From NCBI GenBank assembly GCA_003486785.1, contig DNFZ01000104.1:2414-8948 (forward strand): a DNA stretch of 6,535 bases, written 5' to 3'. The translations under genes and the position numbers were made by a program. The notes beneath the pieces were generated by a model. It was given only the letters and a program-made list of their open reading frames with translations, had not been told where the DNA came from and searched no databases. Positions 1-6,063 of the stretch are shown one piece after another (within the stretch, counting starts at the first letter, position 1; the number at the start of each line of letters is the position of its first letter). This DNA is from Clostridiales bacterium. GTDB taxonomy: Bacteria > Bacillota > Clostridia > Christensenellales > CAG-138.

Positions 1-13
1 CCCCCCCCCCCCC
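1..13. repeat. Homopolymer run of at least 13 C at the window edge
   Basis: Thirteen consecutive C begin at base 1 and may extend further left. They lie 15 bases past the stop codon of the lipoprotein gene and read as poly-G in the direction of that gene. The run could be a real tract or an assembly or sequencing artefact at a contig end; the sequence alone does not decide. Confidence 0.6.
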
Positions 14-28
14 GCCAAACTGTTTGCT

Positions 29-1480
29 TTAGTTTTTGCCAATGTCGCGATACACCTTTTCAAAATAGGTCGCGATGCTCGTGTCGTTCTGCCAGGCCTC
101 AAGCTGCGTGTTCCAAGCCGTCTCCGCGTTGATCGCGTCGACAGCCTCTTTGATGGTATCATACACATCCGACAGCGCGCGCTCGCCCGCCGGCTCGCTG
201 CCGACAAGCTGGAGGATGTAGTATACATCGTCCACCACGATCACGGCGGTATATTCGCCATCCTGGAGCAGTCCGACGGCCTTGATGAGCGCCTCATCCC
301 AGCCGGTATCTTCGCCGCCGATGTACATCAGCAGCCCGGTTTCCATAAACGACGGATACTCCGTATAAATCGTATCCTCGCCGTACTGCGCAAGCACTTC
401 CGCAAAGCTAGCGCCCGCTTCAAGGGCTGCAAATGCTTCTTCCGCTTTTTCGCGCGCATCTTTGACATAGTTCTCGCGCAGCGCGTCCACAGCAGCCTTT
501 TTCGCAAGATAATCGCTTACGATATCCGCGCCGCCTTCGATTTCAGGGATGGTCACATTGATGCCGGTTGCGTTTGCTGCCGCACCCGCCGCGGCATATT
601 TATCCGCGAGCGCCGCGAGAGCTGCCGCGCCGAACTGCGCCTCAAGCGCTGTCAGCTCATCCTTAAACGTAGTGTAATCTGACGAAACATCCCCGCTGGG
701 CGCAATACTGATGGAGCGCACGCGCACATAGCCCTCCGGTGCGTAGAGGATCGGATCACCGCCATACATCTGATAATCTTCCGCGGCGTAGCCATAGTCC
801 TCCGGAGTGGTGGCGTAGCTCTCCTTCTGGGATGCGAGCAATTCGGAAAAATAACTCTGAATCTCTTCGCTCGTGGTGGTCACGTCTTTTGTCACTTCCG
901 CCTTGAGTGCTGTTCTCATGGCTTCATCTGTATAGTTTTCCGTCATATAGGCACGGAAGCCTTCCACGCTCATTTCGAGGCCTGCCGCGTCGATCTGCTC
1001 CTGGAAGATCTCCAGTGTGCGTGCTTCCTCATCGCTCGCGCCCTCTTCCTGTGCCTGTGAGCGGAACATATCGGTGTAATACGTCATCATCTCCGCAACC
1101 TGGCTTTCAATCTCCGCCAGCTGCTCGTCGGAGAGGGCTACACCAAGCGCCTTTGCCTGATAGAGTTGGATTTTGTCTGCGACAAGTGCTGAGATCACGC
1201 TGTCCTGCATGGACTCGATATCCTCGTCATCCGTCGGCGCACTCATGCCGTAATACGAATACATTTGCACCATGTAATCATACTCGTCGATGATATCGCC
1301 TTTGGTGATCACATAGTCATCGCCGATCTTAACCGCGACCTCGGCGCGCTCTTCTGCGGAATATCCCGCATTCGAGTCGGTTGCATTTTTCGCGCCTTTT
1401 CCGGCGCATGCCGCAAATGAAAGAGTCAGGGCAAGTGCTATCAGCACGGAGAGCGCTTTCTTCCAGATACTGTTCATCAT
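29..1480 (-). CDS. Exported lipoprotein foldase, SurA/PrsA-like, with a degenerate parvulin domain
   Basis: Predicted 483-residue lipoprotein acting on the outer face of the membrane as a chaperone for exported proteins. The N terminus has a lysine pair (K7-K8), a hydrophobic stretch (about 9-23) and a lipobox-like end (S-F-A-A-C, with C25 as the lipidation site), followed by a polar linker. Residues about 46-200 resemble a SurA/PrsA N-terminal chaperone domain: a 'V-x-I-G-D' strand then acidic helices. Residues 251-259 (Y-V-R-V-R-S-I-S-I) look like the first strand of a parvulin domain. About 80 Ala-rich residues then intervene before the parvulin-like helix (about 341-367) and last strand (about 416-427). 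The usual histidines of both strands are replaced (S256, Y421), so isomerase activity is doubtful. The first ATG is preferred: AAGGGAG (1490-1496) lies 9 bases upstream; the adjacent second ATG is possible. It follows mfd after 107 bases with no clear promoter or terminator between, so co-transcription is plausible. The family is fairly sure; the substrate is unknown. Confidence 0.82.
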   Translation of the reverse strand: MMNSIWKKALSVLIALALTLSFAACAGKGAKNATDSNAGYSAEERAEVAVKIGDDYVITKGDIIDEYDYMVQMYSYYGMSAPTDDEDIESMQDSVISALVADKIQLYQAKALGVALSDEQLAEIESQVAEMMTYYTDMFRSQAQEEGASDEEARTLEIFQEQIDAAGLEMSVEGFRAYMTENYTDEAMRTALKAEVTKDVTTTSEEIQSYFSELLASQKESYATTPEDYGYAAEDYQMYGGDPILYAPEGYVRVRSISIAPSGDVSSDYTTFKDELTALEAQFGAAALAALADKYAAAGAAANATGINVTIPEIEGGADIVSDYLAKKAAVDALRENYVKDAREKAEEAFAALEAGASFAEVLAQYGEDTIYTEYPSFMETGLLMYIGGEDTGWDEALIKAVGLLQDGEYTAVIVVDDVYYILQLVGSEPAGERALSDVYDTIKEAVDAINAETAWNTQLEAWQNDTSIATYFEKVYRDIGKN

Positions 1481-1587
1481 GATCGATTTCTCCCTTAGTT
1501 TAGTGAGCGCTCTTGCGCATAGGATTGGTCAAAGAGATTTTTGCGGTGCTTTCGCGTCATTCACCGGGTGCACACACCGCTTGTCTA
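1481..1587. other. Gap between mfd and the lipoprotein gene
   Basis: These 107 bases hold the lipoprotein gene's ribosome binding site (1490-1496, minus strand) and a small 4-pair GCGC hairpin (1507-1518). A TTGACC lies on the minus strand, but there is no acceptable -10 at 16-18 bases. No stem followed by a T run appears after the mfd stop. I see neither a convincing terminator nor a convincing promoter, which favours read-through from mfd. Confidence 0.4.
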
Positions 1588-4500
1588 TTATATGCCCGTA
1601 TCCGCGTCTACGCAACGAACAATTGTGTAAAGGAATTGTGGCAGTTTCCCTGTAATTGCCGCCGCATCGGCGTTTTTCTGCCGTATTTCGATGGCGGGCG
1701 GGTCGCTGGCGATCAGCCTTGCGCCCGCAAACCCGGCAACGGCGGCTATGAGTTTTCCCCCGTCGAACCTTGCATGCTCGCCAAAGCGCAGCTTCGCCTC
1801 GCCATCGCGCACGGTCACGCTCTCGATAAACGCCCTTGCGGCATACGCCTTCACCTCGGCGATGCGCATGAGGTTTGTCACGCTCTCAGGCGGCTCGCCG
1901 TAGCGGTCGATAAACTCCTCCGTCGCGTCCATGAGGCTCTCCGCGCTGTCGATCTCAGCGATGCGGCGGTATGCTTTGAGGCGCAGGAGCTCGCTTGGTA
2001 CATAGTCGTGCGAGATATGTGCGTCGATGGGAATATCCACATTCACCTCTGTGACCGGTTCAATCGCTCTGCCCTGCTGCTCGTCCACCGCGCGGCGGAT
2101 GAGCTTGACGTAGAACTCGTAGCCGACATCCGTGATGTGCCCATGCTGCTCCGCGCCGAGCAAAGAACCTGCCCCGCGGATCTCAAGATCGCGCATGGCG
2201 AGCTGAAAGCCCGCGCCGAACTGCGTGAATTCCCGGATCGCCATGAGGCGCTTTGCCGCCTTTTCGTTCATCACGCGGCCGGTCTGCACAGTGAAATACG
2301 CGTATCCGATGCGGTTTGACCTGCCCACGCGCCCGCGCAGCTGATAGAGCTGCGCTAAGCCCATCTTGTCCGCCTCCAGCACGATGAGCGTGTTGGCGTT
2401 CCCGATGTCGAGCCCGCTTTCGATGATGGTGGAGCACAGCAGAATATCATACCGTTGCTCCAGAAAATCGATCATGGCGTTTTCCAGCTGCATCTCGCCC
2501 ATCTGCCCGTGTGCGATGGTGACGCGCGCCTCCGGCACGAGCGATTCGAGCTTGCGCAGAGTCTGCTCCATGCTGATCACGCGGTTGGAAACCACATATG
2601 CCTGCCCTTTTCGCGCGAGCTCGCGGCTGAGCGCATCCTTCACCAGCGCGTCGGAGTGTTCCATCACATACGTCTGCACGGGATAGCGCGCCTCCGGCGG
2701 TGTTTCGATGACGCTGATGTCGCGAATGCCGGTCATGGACAGGTTCAGCGTGCGCGGAATCGGCGTTGCGGTGAGCGTGAGCACATCAACGGTCTTCTTC
2801 ATCGCCTTGATCTGCTCTTTGTGGTTCACGCCAAAGCGGTGCTCTTCGTCGATGACGAGCAGGCCCAGCGATTTGTATTTTACGTTCTTGGCCAGGAGCG
2901 CGTGGGTGCCGACCACGCAGTCGATCTGCCCTGCGGCGAGCGCGTCTTTGATCGCCTCCCGCTCCTTCGCGGTTTGAAAGCGTGAGAGACACGCGGTCCT
3001 TACCGGAAAATCGGCAAAGCGCGAGCACATGGTGTTGTAATGCTGCTGCGCCAGAATCGTGGTCGGCACGAGGATTGCCGCCTGCTTGCCGTCCTGCAAG
3101 GCCTTGAATACCGCGCGCAGAGCAATCTCCGTCTTGCCGTAGCCAACGTCGCCGCAGAGCAGGCGATCCATGGGGCGCAGCTGCTCCATATCCGCCTTGA
3201 TCTCCTGCATACTCTGCTTCTGATCGGGCGTGAGTTCAAAGGGAAAGCGCTCCTCAAACGTCCTCTGCCAGGCGGTATCCTTGGAAAAAGCAAAGCCAGT
3301 CGCGCCCGCGCGCTCGGCATACAGCGCCGCTAAATCGACCGCGAGCTTCTTTGCTGCGCTCCTGGCTTTGTTGACGCGGTTGGTCCACTCCGCGCCGCCG
3401 AGTTTGCTCAGCTGAGGGCCTGTCTCCTCCTCGCCGCCGCCGACGTATTTCTGCACGCGGTCGAGCTGGTCGGTCGGGATATACAAGCGATCTCCGCCGC
3501 GATATTCGATGAGCAGATAGTCCCGCGTGTTGCCCTGCACCGTGAGCGGCTCCACCTTGACGAAGCGGCCAACGCCGTGCGCCTCGTGCACGATATAGTC
3601 GCCCACCGAAAGCTCGGAGAACGAAAGGTGTTTTTTTGCACGACTCTTTTTCACCGCGCGCTCCGTGCGCCCTGTGATCTCATACTCCGTGAAGATGTTG
3701 AGTTTCATCTGCGGATAGGAAAATCCGCGCGCCAGCTGTCCCGGCAGGATCAGCGTCTTGCCGGCGGGCAGTTCGGCCGGCAGTTCGCCCATGGCTGTTG
3801 CTGCTGCATCATAGTCCGCGAGGTTGTCGATGAGCTCCTGCGTCTGCTCGCCCGCAAAGATGACGGTCTTTTCGCCCTGCTGGTTGAGCCGCTTGATCTC
3901 GCGGGCGATCTCGTCAAACGCACCCATGAACTGCGGCGCTCCCCGGGACTCGAGATTGACGATCTCGCGCGGGGAAAACTGCGGATGCGTGCGCGAGAGC
4001 GCGTAGAGCAGCAGCGTGCGGCTCGTGTGCAGTCGCTCGAGCGTCTCGTTTGCGCTCCTCTCCAGCGCGCCCTGCTCGGCGACGCCTTCGTCGCGCTCGA
4101 GCATGGCCTTGACGGTCTCGGCAAAGCGCAGCTGCTCGGTGCGCAAGGCCTCGTCGATGAGCAGTGCTTCATCTACGATTAAAATCGCGCTGTCGCTCAG
4201 GTAATCCAACAGCGTATCTGTTTTTTTATATAAGAGCGGCAGGAGCACGTCTCCGCCGACGCTCGCGACGCCCTCGCTCCACGCATCTTCCTGATCGCTC
4301 AAGCCTGCGCGACCCGCGATGCGCCCCAGTGCCTTCTGTGTGAGCTCCCTTGGCTGCGGCGTCTCCAGCGCGGGGCGAATCACGACGCGCTGAATCTGCT
4401 CGACGCTGCGCTGCGAAACCGCGTCGAAGGTGCGCATTTGATCGATCTCGTCGCCGAAGAACTCAATGCGCACGGGGTGTTCCTCGCCCGGCGCAAACAC

Positions 4501-5070
4501 GTCCACAAGGTCTCCGCGCGCGGCACACTGTCCGCGGCCTTCCACCATCTCGACTCTCTCATAGCCTGACGAAACCAGCCGCTCGATGAGCGATCTGGGC
4601 TCCTGCGTGTCCCCTACGGAGAGCGAAATCTGGCTGGCAGCAAACGCGCCTTTGGGAGAGAGCGCCTGCATGAGCGAAGCGGCGCTAGCCGCAACCACGC
4701 AAGGTTCGCCGTCGAGCAAGGCGGAGAGCGCCGAGATGCGCGCGCTCCTGTTTTCACCGGAGGCGGCGTGCACGTAGACCAGCGGCGTTTCGCGCGGCAA
4801 AAACAACTCCGACCGCGCGCCAAAGAGCCGCGCGCTTTCCGCTAGCTGGGTGGCGGCAATGTCCGTTGCGGTCACAAACAGCACCTGCCGTGTTCGCGCG
4901 AGGGAAGCGCACAGATGCGCCTTGGCATTTGCGGCAACGCCAAATGCCGCGACCGGGCCCTTGCCCCCCTCCAGCGCCACATGCATGCGCTGGTAGTCCG
5001 TCGCGGAATCGAGTAAATTCAATATTGGGTTGTGGTTCATACTCGGCGTCAAGCGTCCCCCGTAATCCAT
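1588..5070 (-). CDS. mfd: Transcription-repair coupling factor Mfd
   Basis: ATP-dependent DNA translocase that pushes RNA polymerase stalled at lesions off the template and recruits UvrA for nucleotide excision repair. At 1160 residues it has normal family length. A UvrB-like N-terminal module (about 15-230) carries the region around G-R-G at 178-180 and R-I-E-F-F-G-D-E-I-D at 201-210. The RNA-polymerase-interacting domain is about 485-545 (V-G-D-Y-I-V-H through L-Y-I-P). The RecG-like motor follows: Walker A G-D-V-G-Y-G-K-T (640-647), DEEH box (741-744), T-A-T-P (767-770) and Q-L-R-G-R-V-G-R (910-917) with the arginine fingers. The translocation segment is about 946-985, and the C-terminal TRCF domain is about 1000-1105. 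All motor motifs look intact. It starts 21 bases after the pth stop, suggesting one transcript. The start is uncertain: the ATG at 5070 has no Shine-Dalgarno sequence, while the ATG at 5040 (residue 11) fits the family N terminus better but has only a distant GGGGGA, about 15 bases upstream. Confidence 0.97.
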   Translation of the reverse strand: MDYGGRLTPSMNHNPILNLLDSATDYQRMHVALEGGKGPVAAFGVAANAKAHLCASLARTRQVLFVTATDIAATQLAESARLFGARSELFLPRETPLVYVHAASGENRSARISALSALLDGEPCVVAASAASLMQALSPKGAFAASQISLSVGDTQEPRSLIERLVSSGYERVEMVEGRGQCAARGDLVDVFAPGEEHPVRIEFFGDEIDQMRTFDAVSQRSVEQIQRVVIRPALETPQPRELTQKALGRIAGRAGLSDQEDAWSEGVASVGGDVLLPLLYKKTDTLLDYLSDSAILIVDEALLIDEALRTEQLRFAETVKAMLERDEGVAEQGALERSANETLERLHTSRTLLLYALSRTHPQFSPREIVNLESRGAPQFMGAFDEIAREIKRLNQQGEKTVIFAGEQTQELIDNLADYDAAATAMGELPAELPAGKTLILPGQLARGFSYPQMKLNIFTEYEITGRTERAVKKSRAKKHLSFSELSVGDYIVHEAHGVGRFVKVEPLTVQGNTRDYLLIEYRGGDRLYIPTDQLDRVQKYVGGGEEETGPQLSKLGGAEWTNRVNKARSAAKKLAVDLAALYAERAGATGFAFSKDTAWQRTFEERFPFELTPDQKQSMQEIKADMEQLRPMDRLLCGDVGYGKTEIALRAVFKALQDGKQAAILVPTTILAQQHYNTMCSRFADFPVRTACLSRFQTAKEREAIKDALAAGQIDCVVGTHALLAKNVKYKSLGLLVIDEEHRFGVNHKEQIKAMKKTVDVLTLTATPIPRTLNLSMTGIRDISVIETPPEARYPVQTYVMEHSDALVKDALSRELARKGQAYVVSNRVISMEQTLRKLESLVPEARVTIAHGQMGEMQLENAMIDFLEQRYDILLCSTIIESGLDIGNANTLIVLEADKMGLAQLYQLRGRVGRSNRIGYAYFTVQTGRVMNEKAAKRLMAIREFTQFGAGFQLAMRDLEIRGAGSLLGAEQHGHITDVGYEFYVKLIRRAVDEQQGRAIEPVTEVNVDIPIDAHISHDYVPSELLRLKAYRRIAEIDSAESLMDATEEFIDRYGEPPESVTNLMRIAEVKAYAARAFIESVTVRDGEAKLRFGEHARFDGGKLIAAVAGFAGARLIASDPPAIEIRQKNADAAAITGKLPQFLYTIVRCVDADTGI

Positions 5071-5091
5071 TGAAGTCGGGACGCGGGCGGG

Positions 5092-5679
5092 CTATTCGTC
5101 CGCCTTTGCCCCGCCGCTGTGTCGTTTGTTAAATCTGGCCTGCGCTTGCGCGATCCTGCCTTCCAGGATGAGCTTCGCGGCTTCCGCCGCCTCGGCAAAC
5201 GCCTCATCCAGCATCGCCTGCTCCGGTTTTGAGGGTTTACCCAGCACATGCTTTCGCAAATCTGCGCCGTTTTGTTTGCCAACGCCGATGCGTACGCGCG
5301 GAAAATTCTCGCTGCCCACACAAGCGATGATGGAGCGCATGCCGTTGTGCGTGCCCGCGCTGCCCTTGTCGCGGATGCGAAGCGTGCCAACCGGCAGCTC
5401 GATATCGTCGTAGAGCACGATAAGATGCTCCACCGGGCATTTATAGAAGTGCAGCAGCGCCTGGATGCAGTCGCCCGAGAGATTCATATAGGTCGTGGGC
5501 TTGATGAGCACCACGCGCTCGCCGTTGTAGCTTCCATCGCCATAGATGCCGGAAAACCCGCGCTTTGTGACGCTGATGTGCAGCTGCTTGGCCAAAACAT
5601 CCAGCGCCTGAAAGCCCGCGTTGTGGCGCGTGCGCTTATAGAGTAACCCCGGATTGCCAAGGCCTGCAACGACGAACAT
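5092..5679 (-). CDS. pth: Peptidyl-tRNA hydrolase (bacterial Pth family)
   Basis: Cytosolic enzyme that cleaves the ester bond of peptidyl-tRNAs released early from ribosomes, freeing tRNA for recharging. The 195-residue length matches the family (E. coli about 194). Signature blocks are present: V-A-G-L-G-N-P-G (4-11) with N9, T-R-H-N-A-G-F (17-23) with the catalytic histidine H19, K-P-T-T-Y-M-N-L-S-G (60-69) with N66, Y-D-D-I-E-L-P-V-G (90-98) with D92 next to the active site, and G-S-A-G-T-H-N-G (106-113) with N112. The start at 5679 is chosen because GAGGGG (5685-5690) sits 5 bases upstream and the protein then begins M-F-V-V-A-G-L-G-N-P, as the family does. The frame stays open to an ATG at 5745, but that ATG lies upstream of the likely promoter and adds 22 unrelated residues. 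It is the first gene of the leftward pth-mfd unit. Confidence 0.97.
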   Translation of the reverse strand: MFVVAGLGNPGLLYKRTRHNAGFQALDVLAKQLHISVTKRGFSGIYGDGSYNGERVVLIKPTTYMNLSGDCIQALLHFYKCPVEHLIVLYDDIELPVGTLRIRDKGSAGTHNGMRSIIACVGSENFPRVRIGVGKQNGADLRKHVLGKPSKPEQAMLDEAFAEAAEAAKLILEGRIAQAQARFNKRHSGGAKADE

Positions 5680-5684
5680 AGTTT

Positions 5685-5690
5685 CCCCTC
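5685..5690 (-). promoter_or_regulatory. Ribosome binding site of pth
   Basis: GAGGGG read on the minus strand, 5 bases before the ATG at 5679. It decides between this start and the in-frame ATG at 5745, which has no comparable site. Confidence 0.8.
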
Positions 5691-5713
5691 TGATATCAGT
5701 AGAAATCCAACCT

Positions 5714-5742
5714 ATATTAGCACGATATAGCGCTCTTGACAA
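5714..5742 (-). promoter_or_regulatory. Sigma-A-type promoter for pth-mfd
   Basis: On the minus strand, TTGTCA (5737-5742) and TAATAT (5714-5719) are separated by exactly 17 bases, matching the housekeeping promoter consensus at five and four of six positions. Transcription would start near 5707, giving an untranslated leader of about 28 bases that contains the pth ribosome binding site. The -35 hexamer overlaps that of the divergent metG promoter. Confidence 0.7.
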
Positions 5743-5765
5743 CAATACATTGTTGGTGATACGCT
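5736..5765 (+). promoter_or_regulatory. Sigma-A-type promoter for the metG T-box transcript
   Basis: A perfect -35 hexamer TTGACA (5736-5741) is followed after 18 bases by TACGCT (5760-5765). That -10 is weak in the middle but keeps the conserved T-A and final T, and a TGA just before it (5757-5759) forms an extended -10. Transcription would start near 5771-5773, just before the base of T-box Stem I at about 5779, which supports the assignment. The alternative -10 TAATAA (5765-5770) would need a 23-base spacer, so it is less likely. Confidence 0.6.
5740..5755. repeat. Palindrome CAACAAT-AC-ATTGTTG in the shared promoter region
   Basis: Two perfect 7-base inverted arms (5740-5746 and 5749-5755) flank a 2-base centre. 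The palindrome lies within the spacer of the metG promoter and directly behind the -35 of the pth promoter. This is where a dimeric regulator could affect both, but no regulator is identifiable from the window. It may also be chance in a short AT-rich patch. Confidence 0.45.
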
Positions 5766-5778
5766 AATAAAACGATAT

Positions 5779-6029
5779 GAGCGATGACGGAAAGAGTAGC
5801 AAAATCGCGCGTTTGAAGAGAGATTCGGGGTCAGGTGAAAGCCCGAAATCGCGCGCTTTGTGAACATGGCTCCCGAGCTCCTCGCGGTGAACGCTTCATT
5901 CGCCTCAGCCGCAGCGGCCTCCGCCCGATACAGCGGAAACTTATGCCCCCGCGTCTTTGGGGAAGTAAGGTGGTTTTCCGGTTCGCTTTTTTGTGTGCCG
6001 TCCTTACATGTGGGCGGCACGCTTTTTTT
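5779..6029 (+). promoter_or_regulatory. T-box leader (tRNA-Met sensing) controlling metG
   Basis: An untranslated leader that binds uncharged tRNA and decides between termination and read-through into metG. Stem I base: GCGA (5781-5784) pairs with TCGC (5882-5885); above a kink-turn-like GATGA segment, CGG (5788-5790) pairs with CCG (5873-5875). The specifier loop has AGTA (5795-5798) facing GAAC (5862-5865), followed by the codon ATG (5866-5868) and a purine. CGCGCG (5806-5811 with 5850-5855) and TTCGGG/CCCGAA (5824-5829 with 5842-5847) continue the stem, with the distal AGAGAGA bulge (5817-5823) and apical GGTGAAA (5834-5840). Stem III is probably CCCC/GGGG (about 5946-5962). The antiterminator pairs GTAAGG (5965-5970) with CCTTAC (6002-6007), exposing TGGT (5971-5974) to pair with a tRNA ending A-CCA. 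The specifier and the downstream gene both indicate methionine. The Stem II region (about 5886-5940) was not resolved. Confidence 0.93.
5993..6029 (+). terminator. Intrinsic terminator of the T-box attenuator
   Basis: An 11-pair stem, GTGTGCCGTCC (5993-6003) with GGGCGGCACGC (6012-6022), includes two G-U pairs, has an 8-base loop and is followed by seven T (6023-6029). Its 5' arm shares C6002-C6003 with the antiterminator, and the loop contains the rest of the antiterminator strand, so the two folds exclude each other. It would stop transcription before metG when tRNA-Met is fully charged. Confidence 0.92.
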
Positions 6030-6063
6030 GTATTTTAACTTGATTTACTTGGAGGACACCGAA

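Noticed and set aside
16..26. CAAAC-T-GTTTG as a terminator for the lipoprotein gene
   Set aside because: A one-base loop cannot form a hairpin, the arms are AT-rich and no T run follows in the gene's direction. The true terminator probably lies left of the window.
1507..1518. GCGC-TCTT-GCGC hairpin as an mfd terminator
   Set aside because: Only four pairs and no following T run on the minus strand.
1513..2319. Plus-strand open frame of 268 codons opposite the 3' end of mfd
   Set aside because: It lies antisense to well-conserved Mfd sequence, has no recognisable domain and no good ribosome binding site. It is a by-product of GC-rich codon use.
5908..5918. GCCGC-A-GCGGC palindrome in the Stem II region of the leader
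   Set aside because: The loop would be a single base. The bases more likely pair with other leader segments such as GCGG at 5933-5936.
5712..6020. Minus-strand open frame of 102 codons across the T-box leader
   Set aside because: It is antisense to the structured RNA and crosses both promoters, with no protein family resemblance.
5835..6038. Plus-strand open frame of 67 codons inside the leader, a possible leader peptide
   Set aside because: The bases are accounted for by T-box stems, and the frame lacks a ribosome binding site and a run of Met codons.
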